From NCBI GenBank assembly GCA_902771595.1, contig CACXXH010000026.1, forward strand, positions 1 to 49,991: a DNA stretch of 49,991 bases, written 5' to 3'. This document shows, one piece after another, positions 1-7,836 of this stretch. Under the pieces are notes generated by a model. That model worked only from the letters and a program-made list of their open reading frames with translations, was not told the DNA's origin and ran no database searches. Position 1 is the first letter of the stretch. Each line of letters begins with the position of its first letter. The position numbers were made by a program, and so were the translations under genes. The stretch is from Fibrobacter succinogenes (GTDB taxonomy: Bacteria > Fibrobacterota > Fibrobacteria > Fibrobacterales > Fibrobacteraceae).

Positions 1-1
1 T

Positions 2-1123
2 GGTCTCCGTGCCGATGACGACCACTGGAAGGAAATCCTCGACAACCACGACTGGATGGTCGATACCGACGAATTCCTCGAATGGCTGAAGAAGACCGGT
101 TCTAACGCCATGTTCACCGTGAACTTTGGTTCCGGCACCGAACAGGAAGCCGCTGCTTGGGTGAAGCACACCAACATCGACAAGAAGGCCGGCATCAAGT
201 ACTGGGAAATCGGTAACGAAGTCTACGGTAACTGGCACCCGTACTACGAAAAGTATGGTAAGGACGGCGGTACCATCTATGGTAAGCGCGCCCGCAAGTT
301 CATCGAGGCCATGAAGAAGGTTGACCCGACCATCAAGGTGGCGGTGCTCGGCGTTCTCGACGGTCAGTGGAATGACAACGTGCTCAAGGAAACCGGCGAC
401 ATTGCCGACGGTATCATTGTGCACCACTACCCGCAGCACTTCGGTGAAGAAAACGACTTCGCCATGCTCAGCGCCCCGCAGGACCTCGTGCCTATCTACA
501 GCCGCCTCCACAAGCTCGTGGACAAGTGGACCAAGCACTTCAACAAGGACAAGAAGTTCGAACTCTGGCTCACTGAATGGAACTCCGTGGACTTCAACCC
601 GGGTCCGCAGACCATCGCTCTCGAAAACGGCCTGTTCGTTGCTGACTACCTCGCTATGCTCGCCACCGAAAACGTGGACAACGCACAGTACTGGGATATC
701 CACAACGACATCACTCCGGAAGGCGGTGACTACGGTTACCTGACCCGTTCTGCAGAAGACTGCATGAACTGCCCGCGCCCGAGCTACTGGGCATTCCAGA
801 TGGCTTCTGACGCTCTCCGCGGCAAGCTCCTCAAGACCGTGATTACCGGTGACAAGGAATCGCTCATCACGACCTACTACACCGAGAACGGCAAGAAGAA
901 GAGCCTGTTGGTGATCAACAAGAGCCCGTACAGCGACTACGAACTCAAGCTCGACATTCCGGGCTTCAAGGGCAAGGCCACTGTCCAGACGCTTGACAAG
1001 AGCTCCGAAAAGCTCAAGGAAGGCTGGGCGAACGATCCGTCCAAGAAGGCCAAGAAGGGTGTTGACGTGAGCAAGCCGATCAAGGTCGGCAAGCGCACCA
1101 TCACGCTCATCACGATTGAGTAA
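2..1123 (+). CDS. Clan-A glycoside hydrolase (GH51-like), 5'-truncated by window edge
   Basis: The frame is open from base 2, so the N-terminus lies outside the window; 373 codons are visible. The fragment looks like the second half of a (beta/alpha)8 retaining glycosidase. A GNE motif has its Glu at bases 218-220 (probable acid/base), and a second Glu in LTEWN at 575-577 is the probable nucleophile, the spacing and context expected for clan GH-A and most like GH51 (arabinofuranosidase or the Cel51-type endoglucanase known in Fibrobacter). The last ~100 residues, rich in beta strands (LLVINKS...ITLITIE), fit the C-terminal beta-sandwich of GH51. It likely acts on hemicellulose or cellulose outside the cytoplasm, but the signal peptide cannot be seen. 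GH44 or GH30 are weaker alternatives. Codon use is GC-rich and strongly biased, suggesting high expression. A strong terminator follows. Confidence 0.8.
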   Translation, partial: GLRADDDHWKEILDNHDWMVDTDEFLEWLKKTGSNAMFTVNFGSGTEQEAAAWVKHTNIDKKAGIKYWEIGNEVYGNWHPYYEKYGKDGGTIYGKRARKFIEAMKKVDPTIKVAVLGVLDGQWNDNVLKETGDIADGIIVHHYPQHFGEENDFAMLSAPQDLVPIYSRLHKLVDKWTKHFNKDKKFELWLTEWNSVDFNPGPQTIALENGLFVADYLAMLATENVDNAQYWDIHNDITPEGGDYGYLTRSAEDCMNCPRPSYWAFQMASDALRGKLLKTVITGDKESLITTYYTENGKKKSLLVINKSPYSDYELKLDIPGFKGKATVQTLDKSSEKLKEGWANDPSKKAKKGVDVSKPIKVGKRTITLITIE

Positions 1124-1136
1124 TCGTTAATGCGTC

Positions 1137-1156
1137 ATCCCCGCGAAGGCGGGGAT
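1137..1156. repeat. REP-like GC hairpin (ATCCCCGC-GAAG-GCGGGGAT)
   Basis: A perfect 8-bp inverted repeat with a GAAG loop lies 13 bases after the stop of the glycosidase. The surrounding words (CGTCATCCCCGCGAAGG...) resemble short palindromic intergenic repeats common in many bacterial genomes. I see only this copy in the window. It could also act as an mRNA 3'-end stabiliser in front of the terminator. Confidence 0.5.
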
Positions 1157-1172
1157 CTCGTTAAAACAATTG

Positions 1173-1206
1173 CCTCGCCGGAAATCCCGGCGGGGTTCTT
1201 TTTTTT
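1173..1206 (+). terminator. Rho-independent terminator after glycosidase
   Basis: A nine-base-pair stem (1173-1181 with 1187-1195, one G-T pair, loop AAATC) is followed by a T-rich tract to 1206. It ends the transcript of the upstream glycosidase. Confidence 0.85.
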
Positions 1207-1253
1207 GTATGTAATTCTTTTTTCTATTTTCGCGGCAAGGACTTGAGTGATTT

Positions 1254-1823
1254 ATGCGTCAAAAGAAAGAATCCCAGTGGAGTAACCGCGATTTACTTGA
1301 AGTGAAATGTGTCGTCGACGAGCAGGTGGGCGAGTTCCATTGTCGTCTTTGTGGCGAAGACCACCCGTATCCATACGATAAAAATTCATTGATGTTCGGG
1401 AGCCCCATTATTGTTTGCCCGCATTGCAAGGGAGAACAGCTTATATACGGCCGGCTGGAGCCCGCCTTGGATAAACGGTTTATAGCTCGCTGCGATTGGA
1501 AATTCCGCGTGATTATTTTGCTTGTTTTGTTGGCTGTTATGGTGGTAAGTTATGTGTTCTTTTGGCGTTTTCCGTCATCCCAAGAGAAGTTTGCTTACGT
1601 CTTTGCGTGTGCGTTATCCTATTCTTGCATCGCTATTTATGGGCTTCTGGATGTGTTGCGGAACGAAAAGAAATACGGTTCCTTGAACATCCTGAAAAAG
1701 TCCCGGATGCGCTTGAAGAACGAGGATTATGTCCGGATGCTTTTAAAACTCGGCTACGATGTCCCGAAAAAATACAGGCCAAAACATTATACGACCCCGC
1801 CTTTGTTTAAGCCGAAGAAGTAA
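1254..1823 (+). CDS. Small membrane protein with N-terminal zinc ribbon, unknown function
   Basis: This 189-residue protein is not one I recognise. Residues 1-80 are soluble and carry two CxxC pairs (Cys30/Cys33 in CRLC and Cys55/Cys58 in CPHC), the layout of a zinc ribbon. Two hydrophobic helices follow at about residues 84-104 and 113-135, and the C-terminal 50 residues are basic and end in KPKK. The likely topology is both termini in the cytoplasm. Base composition is more AT-rich than the preceding glycosidase, with less biased codons. The ATG at 1254 has only a weak upstream GAGTGA. The next gene starts 16 bases after its stop but appears to have its own promoter box. Function cannot be inferred. 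Confidence 0.7.
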   Translation: MRQKKESQWSNRDLLEVKCVVDEQVGEFHCRLCGEDHPYPYDKNSLMFGSPIIVCPHCKGEQLIYGRLEPALDKRFIARCDWKFRVIILLVLLAVMVVSYVFFWRFPSSQEKFAYVFACALSYSCIAIYGLLDVLRNEKKYGSLNILKKSRMRLKNEDYVRMLLKLGYDVPKKYRPKHYTTPPLFKPKK

Positions 1824-1839
1824 TTTCTATCTTTTTTGC

Positions 1840-3192
1840 ATGCAGAACGAACACATTGAAGATAAAATCAAGGGTAACCCGATTGCCCTTTTGCCGGTCG
1901 CCGTGTTCCTGGTACTTTATCTGGGGCTTGGCATTACGTTTGAATACGTTCTCCATATTTCTATGGGGTTCTACAACATTCCTATCGTGGCGGCGTTCTT
2001 GATTGCGATTTTTGTGGCGTGCATGCAGAACCGCAAGCTGAATTTCGACAAGAAGATGAACATCATGGCGGGGGCGCTGGGCGACCGCAATATTTTCTTG
2101 ATGATTCTCATCTTCCTTTGCGCAGGCATTTTCGCGGGGATTTTGGGGCGCTCGAGTGCGTCGGCTGCGGCTTACTTGCTCCTGGACTTTATCCCGGCGC
2201 AGTTCGCGGTGGTGGTGCTGTTCGTGGTGGCGGCGTTCGTCTCTACGGCGATGGGAACTTCGGTCGGGACGATTGCTGTGGTTTCTCCGATTGCGGTAGA
2301 GGTGGCCCAGATGGCGGGCTTTGGCGTTCCGTTCTGCGTGGCGACGGTGATTGGCGGCGCTATGTTCGGCGACAATTTGAGTTTTATTTCGGATACGACG
2401 ATTGCGGCGACTTCGACGCAGGGCTGCAAGATGAAGGACAAGTTCCATGTGAACTTTATTATTGCGCTACCGGCGGCACTTCTTGCGGTGGCGATTATCA
2501 CGGCGATTTCGTTCGCGACGGAGGCTCGTGCGGTTGCCGAGAATTCTTACAGCTTGGTGCAACTGATTCCCTACGTTTTGGTGCTGGCGTTGGCTCTCAC
2601 GGGGATTAACGTGTTCACTGTGCTTTTGGTGGGAATTGTCGCTGCTTCAATCATTATGGTTGCTTTCGGACCGCTCGATATGATTGGCTTGTTGCAGAAT
2701 ATCGGGAAAGGTATTTCGGGCATGTACGAGACGATTCTCGTGGCGGTGCTGGTGAGCGCCTTGTGCGGGCTTATCCGCATTCATGGCGGGTTTGCGGCTC
2801 TGCTCGACTTTATCCACAAGGTGTTCAAGGGGCATCGCAGCGGACAAGTGGGTGTCGGTCTTTTGGTGAGTGCTTTGGATATCGCAACGGCGAACAACAC
2901 GGTGGCGATTGTGATGGCGGGCCCGATTGCAAAGCAGATGGGCGACGAATACCGCATCTCTCCCAAGAAGACGGCTTCGCTTTTGGATATTTTCAGTTGC
3001 GTGGTGCAGGGCATTTTGCCTTACGGCGCGCAGATGTTGGTTGCGCTTGCTGCAATTGCTTCGGTTTTGCCGGATGCTCGCGTGAGTGCGTTCGACTTGA
3101 TCCCCTACATGTTCTATCCGTTCTTGTTGCTTATAAGCGTGCTCGTATTTATCGCGATTTCTCCGCGAAAGAACAAGAACCTGGAAGTTTAA
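1840..3192 (+). CDS. NhaC-type Na+/H+ antiporter family transporter
   Basis: A 450-residue polytopic membrane protein of the NhaC/ion-transporter superfamily with roughly 11-12 hydrophobic helices. The motif GDNLSFISDTT, a variant of the GDxxSPxSDTT signature of NhaC-like antiporters, lies near the middle, preceded by STAMGTSVGT; a second-half motif DIATANNTVAIV is also typical. It probably exchanges Na+ for protons, although NhaC-like members also include amino-acid or dicarboxylate carriers. I chose ATG 1840 rather than the frame's first ATG (1759), because the longer form would overlap the previous gene by 65 bases and add a non-membrane basic peptide. There is no Shine-Dalgarno, but TATCTTTT (1828-1835) lies just upstream. 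Confidence 0.85.
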   Translation: MQNEHIEDKIKGNPIALLPVAVFLVLYLGLGITFEYVLHISMGFYNIPIVAAFLIAIFVACMQNRKLNFDKKMNIMAGALGDRNIFLMILIFLCAGIFAGILGRSSASAAAYLLLDFIPAQFAVVVLFVVAAFVSTAMGTSVGTIAVVSPIAVEVAQMAGFGVPFCVATVIGGAMFGDNLSFISDTTIAATSTQGCKMKDKFHVNFIIALPAALLAVAIITAISFATEARAVAENSYSLVQLIPYVLVLALALTGINVFTVLLVGIVAASIIMVAFGPLDMIGLLQNIGKGISGMYETILVAVLVSALCGLIRIHGGFAALLDFIHKVFKGHRSGQVGVGLLVSALDIATANNTVAIVMAGPIAKQMGDEYRISPKKTASLLDIFSCVVQGILPYGAQMLVALAAIASVLPDARVSAFDLIPYMFYPFLLLISVLVFIAISPRKNKNLEV

Positions 3193-3256
3193 ACTGCTTA
3201 TTGCATTTGGGGAAAGTTAGAAGGCAGATGTTTGCACATTCCTTTGTTTGTGAACC

Positions 3257-3264
3257 TATATTTG
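3257..3264 (+). promoter_or_regulatory. Promoter box TATATTTG immediately upstream of gene 3272
   Basis: TATATTTG matches the TAnnTTTG element of Bacteroidota promoters and extends a TATATT -10. TTGCAC (3232-3237) lies 19 bases further upstream. Only seven bases separate the box from the ATG at 3272, so the transcript would start at or next to the start codon. Confidence 0.5.
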
Positions 3265-3271
3265 TAGTACT

Positions 3272-4387
3272 ATGACTCGTTTGGTGCTTTTTATTCTATT
3301 GAGTGTGGTAACGGCTTTTGCTGGTAGCGTTATTGATTTGGAAAAGGACGTGGCTTTGTCCAGGGCAAATCAGAAATTCCGGCAATTGGCTGCGGAAGCC
3401 CTCGAAAAAGAACATCTTGAACAGCTCGTGCAGATAGAGCGTGCTGCTGCCGCCTTTGCGGACAGCGTGGGTTACGAGAAGCCCCTGTTTCAGGATAACG
3501 AGGTCATCCTGGTCCGGTTCCTGGAAAAGGATTATGCCTTCCTTGCCGATGTCGATTCCATGAGTAAATACGATTATGCGTACGATGCCTATGATCATTT
3601 TGCGGATGCGCTGAAGAATTATTTCAGGAAACAGCAGGCATTGGGCGGACTCGAAAAGGCTTTTGAACAGATAGAAAACGCGAGTGACCGCGCCTATGCG
3701 AGAATAGTGATTGCTCATTGCTTGAATGTTCAACGTTCGGAATTGAGCAAGATGATTGAAAAGAATGTCGACGATTTGACCAACGAAAAACAGCTGAGGA
3801 ACCTTGTCCAGAAATATTGGCACAAGGAAGGCTATGATATGGAGAACTACCTGTGTGGTGCAATTGGCGCTTCGTATAACGTAATGATTGGCGACGTATC
3901 CGAGCGCCTTGACGATGCCTTTGGGGTAACTTCGGAAGTTGATTATGTGTTCAGAAACATCCTCTTTGGATTGCGTCTTGCGATAGAAATGAACGAATAT
4001 ACAGGAGAAGGGGGCTATGCGTATACTGGTGGCGGTTTGGGTTTTGATGTCGGAGCGACTACTTTCCATACGGATTGGCTGTTTTTGCGTTTTTATGGTG
4101 GAATAAGTCTAGAGGTAAGCGAACTGAAAAAGAGTGAAGATGATAGAGATGGTAAGGTGTATCCGTCGCTCGAGGCTGGAGCCATTATGGATACTTTTTT
4201 TTATAAGGATGCAAAAAAACGAATCGGAATTCGTGTCCGGAGTGGCTTCAAGACTATGGCGACTGGCGCCAGGGATATTTCTGCGGGTGTAAATTTCTAT
4301 ACGGCGTTGCAATTTGTTTTTCTTGATACGAAATACAAGAAATTCGAGTTCAAATATCCTGAAACGCTCTCGAAATCTACACCATAA
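3272..4387 (+). CDS. Exported protein with probable C-terminal outer-membrane barrel strands, unknown function
   Basis: A 371-residue protein with a clear signal peptide (hydrophobic residues 3-16, cleavage probably after AFA-G). Residues 20-190 are helical, acidic and charged. From about residue 190 onward, alternating hydrophobic/aromatic strands with Gly turns (GGYAYTGGGLGFDVGATTF, LFLRFYGGISLEV) look like an outer-membrane beta structure. I do not recognise the family. Codon use is AT-richer than the metabolic genes around it. The gene lacks a Shine-Dalgarno and has a promoter box seven bases upstream of ATG. It is followed by a 119-base gap before the phosphohexomutase, so it is probably monocistronic. 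Confidence 0.7.
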   Translation: MTRLVLFILLSVVTAFAGSVIDLEKDVALSRANQKFRQLAAEALEKEHLEQLVQIERAAAAFADSVGYEKPLFQDNEVILVRFLEKDYAFLADVDSMSKYDYAYDAYDHFADALKNYFRKQQALGGLEKAFEQIENASDRAYARIVIAHCLNVQRSELSKMIEKNVDDLTNEKQLRNLVQKYWHKEGYDMENYLCGAIGASYNVMIGDVSERLDDAFGVTSEVDYVFRNILFGLRLAIEMNEYTGEGGYAYTGGGLGFDVGATTFHTDWLFLRFYGGISLEVSELKKSEDDRDGKVYPSLEAGAIMDTFFYKDAKKRIGIRVRSGFKTMATGARDISAGVNFYTALQFVFLDTKYKKFEFKYPETLSKSTP

Positions 4388-4506
4388 CGACAGTTCCTTT
4401 TTGAAGAACTCAGGTTTCGTTTTTTCCCGCGAACATAGGGGCGTTCGGAAAACTTTTTGTCCTGATTTTTCTAAATTTTCCGCGTTAAAACTCAAAAGGA
4501 ACCGAT

Positions 4507-6120
4507 ATGGAAAACATTACCCAGATTTGGAAGAAAATTCAGTCCCCCGAATTCAACCCGGCTACCGATATGAACCTGGTTGAAACCGTGAAGCAGGTCG
4601 CACTGACCTCCCAGGAAAGCGCCAAGGTAAGCTTTGGTACGTCCGGCTGGCGCGGCGAAATCGGGTCCGAATTTACGCTCCGCAATCTGCAGGTGGTGGG
4701 TGCAGCCATCGTGCGCCTCTACAGGGAAGCGACTCCTGAACTCTTCGCCGCTCTTGGCGTGAAGGATTTTGCCGAACTCCAGAAGCGTGGCGTTGTCGTT
4801 GGCCATGATAACCGCTTGCTTGGTCATGAATTCTGCGAGGCTGTGGCCGACCAGTTTGCAAAGGCTGGCGTGAAGGTCTACTACGGTGGCGAAATGCCGA
4901 CTCCGGAATTCTCCGCTGCAATCGAGATGCTCGGTGCCGCCTGCTCCATCAACATGACCCCGAGCCACAACCCGAGCCACTACAACGGCATCAAGTTCAA
5001 CCCGGCCGATGGCGGTCCTGCCGGTCCGGAAATCACGAACGTCATCACCAAGCTCTCTAACGAGATGATGGCCACTTGGAAGTTTGAACCGGTGGGCAAG
5101 GTTGACTGGGAAATCATCGATTCCCTCAAGATTTATAAGGAATTCCTCGTGAAGCAGGGAACCATCAAGTTCGACCGCATCAAGGAATTCATCAAGAAGG
5201 GTCGCCTGACTCTCGTGTGCGATCACGTGCACGGCTCTACCCGCCGCCGCCCGGCCGCTCTTCTCGACAATCCGGAATGCCTCATCACGCTCCGCAACGA
5301 AGATGATTCTCTGTTCGGCGGCATCGCTCCGGAACCGTCCAGCAAGAACCTCGAGAAGGTCCGCAAGGTCCTCGACGAGAGCAAGAGCGAGTTCCGCCTG
5401 GGTGCGATTTTCGACCCGGATGGCGACCGCATCCGTTTCTACGACGGCACGCGCGAAATCGATATGAACCAGTTCGGTGCTATTGCTTTCCACTACATGG
5501 CTACCTGGCGCAAGGAACAGGGCTGCGTGGCTAAGTCCGTCGCAACCTCCAACTTTGTGAACATCATCGCCGAAAAGCTCGGTGTGCCGGTGATGGAAAC
5601 TCCGGTGGGCTTCAAGAATTTCCGCCCGTGGCTCAGCCGTGGCGCAAAGCAGAAGGCTCTCGTGGCTTTCGAAGAATCCGATGGTATTTCGGGTCTCAAC
5701 AACACGCTCGAAAAGGATGCCCAGTTCGGCCTCCTCATCGCTCTTGAAATCATGGCCGTCACCGGCAAGAACCTCGGTGAATACCTCGACGCCCTGTACG
5801 AGGAATACGGCCGCTTCTACCCGACTCGTTCGGGCTTCGAAGTGGACAAGTCTCTCGTGGGTGCTCCGCTTAAGGCCAAGGTCGATGCTATCGCTGATAT
5901 TGCCAAGCCGGGTGCAAAGGTCATGGTCGGCAAGAACGAAAAGACCGTGAAGCAGCTTTTGACGCTCGATGGTGTGAAGGTCATCTTCGACGACGACTCT
6001 TGGATGCTCGTGCGTCCGTCGGGTACCGAACCGAAGGTGCGTATCTACACCGAATGCCGCGAACCGGACGAGAAGGACCCGATGTTCGAGGCTGCGAAGG
6101 CGCTGTTCTTCAAGAATTAA
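4507..6120 (+). CDS. Phosphoglucomutase/phosphomannomutase (alpha-D-phosphohexomutase)
   Basis: A 537-residue enzyme that interconverts hexose-1-phosphate and hexose-6-phosphate in the cytoplasm, feeding glycogen, cell-wall and nucleotide-sugar synthesis. All four domain signatures are present: substrate entry FGTSGWRGE near residue 42, active-site serine loop TPSHNP with Ser153, the metal-binding DPDGDR at 303-308, the sugar-binding EESDG at 389-393, and the phosphate-binding RPSGTEP at 503-509. The serine loop has Pro where most family members have Ala (TASHNP). The length is between the ~450-residue PMM/PGM and ~570-residue PGM groups, so which sugar is preferred is not decidable. AAAGGA lies eight bases upstream of ATG. 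Strong codon bias suggests high expression. Confidence 0.93.
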   Translation: MENITQIWKKIQSPEFNPATDMNLVETVKQVALTSQESAKVSFGTSGWRGEIGSEFTLRNLQVVGAAIVRLYREATPELFAALGVKDFAELQKRGVVVGHDNRLLGHEFCEAVADQFAKAGVKVYYGGEMPTPEFSAAIEMLGAACSINMTPSHNPSHYNGIKFNPADGGPAGPEITNVITKLSNEMMATWKFEPVGKVDWEIIDSLKIYKEFLVKQGTIKFDRIKEFIKKGRLTLVCDHVHGSTRRRPAALLDNPECLITLRNEDDSLFGGIAPEPSSKNLEKVRKVLDESKSEFRLGAIFDPDGDRIRFYDGTREIDMNQFGAIAFHYMATWRKEQGCVAKSVATSNFVNIIAEKLGVPVMETPVGFKNFRPWLSRGAKQKALVAFEESDGISGLNNTLEKDAQFGLLIALEIMAVTGKNLGEYLDALYEEYGRFYPTRSGFEVDKSLVGAPLKAKVDAIADIAKPGAKVMVGKNEKTVKQLLTLDGVKVIFDDDSWMLVRPSGTEPKVRIYTECREPDEKDPMFEAAKALFFKN

Positions 6121-6138
6121 TTTAGAGAGGGAGAGTTT

Positions 6139-6873
6139 ATGAAGAAGATTCTAGCATTGCTTGTGCTAGCACTGGTCATGGCTGGCTATGCACAGGAAGG
6201 CAACATCAAGCCGAAGTTCCAGGCGTTCTCTGGTGCGCTTCTCAAGTTGAAGGAAGCCGATAAGGGATTCCACAAGTTCTCGCTGAAGGTCGATGTCGCG
6301 CCGTGGGCGTTTCAGGCGATTGGCGAGGTGCGTGTGCCCAATGGCGATACGGAAGCTTTGCGTGAAGCGCTTTTTGAGGGCGACCTCTATGCAGTGCTGG
6401 CCTACATTGATTACCCCGTCGAAGTGAAGGGCGAGGAATATCAGGTTGGACTCTTCGACATAATGCTCTTTTTTGATGACGAACCGACCACTGTCCGCAA
6501 CGTGAAGTTCAAACTCCTGCCTCCGGCCGATGACGACTGGTCCAAGTCGGGTCTGCAAGACGCTCAGTCTTCGGGCTCGCTGCTGGGCAAGATTTGGAAC
6601 GGCAAGTACGAACGCGAAATCACGAAGGCTTCTGCCGACCCGATGGACAAGGGCAAGCTGAATGCAATCAAGCGCAAGAAGGCTGCCGCCGCCGAGGAAG
6701 CCGCCGCCATGAGCGTTTCCGAACAGAAGAAGAAACGCATGAAGGATATGGCTGAGGAAGGCAAGTCGAAGAAGAAAAAGAAGAAGAAGGCTTCGAGAGA
6801 TGAGGACGAGTGCGATGATCCGAGTCTCACCCCGAGGGAAAAGAAGCGCTGTCTCATGAAGAAGAAAGGCTAA
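6139..6873 (+). CDS. Exported protein with Lys-rich tail, unknown function
   Basis: A 244-residue protein with an N-terminal signal peptide (MKKILALLVLALVMAGYA, cleavage likely before QEG). Residues 25-165 form a moderately acidic mixed alpha/beta region. The last ~70 residues are extraordinarily basic: alternating KRK, Ala/Glu helix, an uninterrupted run of Lys near residue 214-221, and a terminal C-x14-C segment in which two Cys flank DDPSLTPREKKR and could form a disulfide. I do not recognise it. It starts 18 bases after the phosphohexomutase with a good GAGAGGGAGAG Shine-Dalgarno and may be co-transcribed with it and with yebC 42 bases downstream. A polycation tail could bind DNA, teichoic-like anionic polymer or peptidoglycan; that is inference. 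Confidence 0.75.
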   Translation: MKKILALLVLALVMAGYAQEGNIKPKFQAFSGALLKLKEADKGFHKFSLKVDVAPWAFQAIGEVRVPNGDTEALREALFEGDLYAVLAYIDYPVEVKGEEYQVGLFDIMLFFDDEPTTVRNVKFKLLPPADDDWSKSGLQDAQSSGSLLGKIWNGKYEREITKASADPMDKGKLNAIKRKKAAAAEEAAAMSVSEQKKKRMKDMAEEGKSKKKKKKKASRDEDECDDPSLTPREKKRCLMKKKG

Positions 6874-6915
6874 ATTTTTAACCAAAAACGAAAACCGCAA
6901 TATTTGAGGTAATCT

Positions 6916-7659
6916 ATGTCCGGTCACTCCAAATGGGCCACCACCAAACGCAAGAAAGCCAAGACTGACGTCGCTCGCGCCAAGGCTTGGAACAAACTTA
7001 TCAAGGAAATTTCTATCGCTGCCAAGCTCGGTGGCGGAAACCCGGATGCGAACCCGCGTCTGCGTGCCGCCATTCTCAAGTCCAAGAGCCAGAGCTTGCC
7101 GACCAAGAACATCGAAAGCGCCATCGCCAAGGGAACTGGTGCGAACTCCGGTACCGAAATGACGGAACCGCTGTACGAAGGACGCGGTCCGGGCGGAATC
7201 GCCATCATGGTGCAGTGCATGACCGACAACAAGGTCCGCACCGTTGCCGAAATCCGCAACATCTTCAACAAGAACAACGGTTCCATGGGTGAATCTGGCT
7301 CCGTGTCTTGGGCCTTCACGTACAAGGGTGTTATCATTGTCGATGCCGAAAAGTACCCCGAAGAACAGGTCATGGACCTCGTGATCGAAGCCGGTGCCGA
7401 TGACATGTCCACCGAAGACGGCGTGCATGAAATCTCCACGAGCCCCGAAGCCTTCGACGCCGTTTCCAAGGCCCTCGAAGCTGCGAACATCGAAATGATG
7501 AGCGCCGAAATCACCTACGTCGCCAACGACCCGGTCAAACTCGGCCACGACGACGCCGTGAAGCTCCTCAAGCTCATTGACAAGTTCGAAGACCACGACG
7601 ACGTTCAGGACGTTTACCACAACGCCGAAATCGACGAAGCCGACATGGACGCTGAGTAG
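6916..7659 (+). CDS. yebC: YebC/PmpR family transcription/translation regulator
   Basis: A 247-residue YebC/TACO1 family protein, the usual length. The N-terminus MSGHSKWATTKRKKAKTD and the following Lys-rich helix and GGGNPDANPRLR segment are diagnostic. Members bind DNA or assist the ribosome through difficult stretches such as polyproline. It acts in the cytoplasm. GAGG lies eight bases before ATG. In many genomes yebC lies near ruvC-ruvA-ruvB; here ruvAB is about 39 kb away and ruvC is not in the window. The stop codon overlaps a 13-nt hairpin and a TAGTTACTAG repeat, and a terminator follows. Confidence 0.95.
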   Translation: MSGHSKWATTKRKKAKTDVARAKAWNKLIKEISIAAKLGGGNPDANPRLRAAILKSKSQSLPTKNIESAIAKGTGANSGTEMTEPLYEGRGPGGIAIMVQCMTDNKVRTVAEIRNIFNKNNGSMGESGSVSWAFTYKGVIIVDAEKYPEEQVMDLVIEAGADDMSTEDGVHEISTSPEAFDAVSKALEAANIEMMSAEITYVANDPVKLGHDDAVKLLKLIDKFEDHDDVQDVYHNAEIDEADMDAE

Positions 7660-7694
7660 CGCCTTCGGCGCAGTATCTAGTTACTAGTTACTGG
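7659..7694. repeat. TAGTTACTAGT-type repeat with 13-nt hairpin
   Basis: GCGCC-TTC-GGCGC (7659-7671) is a 5-bp stem with a three-base loop that begins on the last base of the yebC stop. It is followed by TCTAGTTACTAGTTACTGG. The same arrangement recurs at 12615-12718 and twice at 30507-30657. Confidence 0.6.
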
Positions 7695-7707
7695 CGTGGA
7701 AGCCTAT

Positions 7708-7740
7708 AAAACCGGTTGCCGCAAAGCAGCCGGTTTTTGT
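7708..7740 (+). terminator. Rho-independent terminator after yebC
   Basis: CCGGTTGC at 7712-7719 pairs with GCAGCCGG at 7726-7733 (one G-T wobble), with an A-rich 5' flank and a TTTTTGTTTTT tract after it. Confidence 0.8.
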
Positions 7741-7751
7741 TTTTAGACATA

Positions 7752-7774
7752 TTGTCAAAGACATTGTTTGACAA
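7752..7774. promoter_or_regulatory. 8-bp inverted repeat upstream of lipoprotein gene
   Basis: TTGTCAAA (7752-7759) and TTTGACAA (7767-7774) form a perfect inverted repeat with a 7-base spacer. It lies 63 bases before the lipoprotein start; TATATT at 7806-7811 is the best -10. It is a possible operator or simply overlapping -35 elements on both strands. Confidence 0.35.
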
Positions 7775-7836
7775 AACGAATCGGCAAACTATTTTTAAGG
7801 TAAATTATATTCAGTATCAGAAAGATGGAGAAAATT

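Noticed and set aside
6166..7620. 484-residue minus-strand frame across two plus-strand genes
   Set aside because: Runs through the Lys-tail protein and yebC in antisense; low-complexity Val/Phe/Gly-rich shadow.
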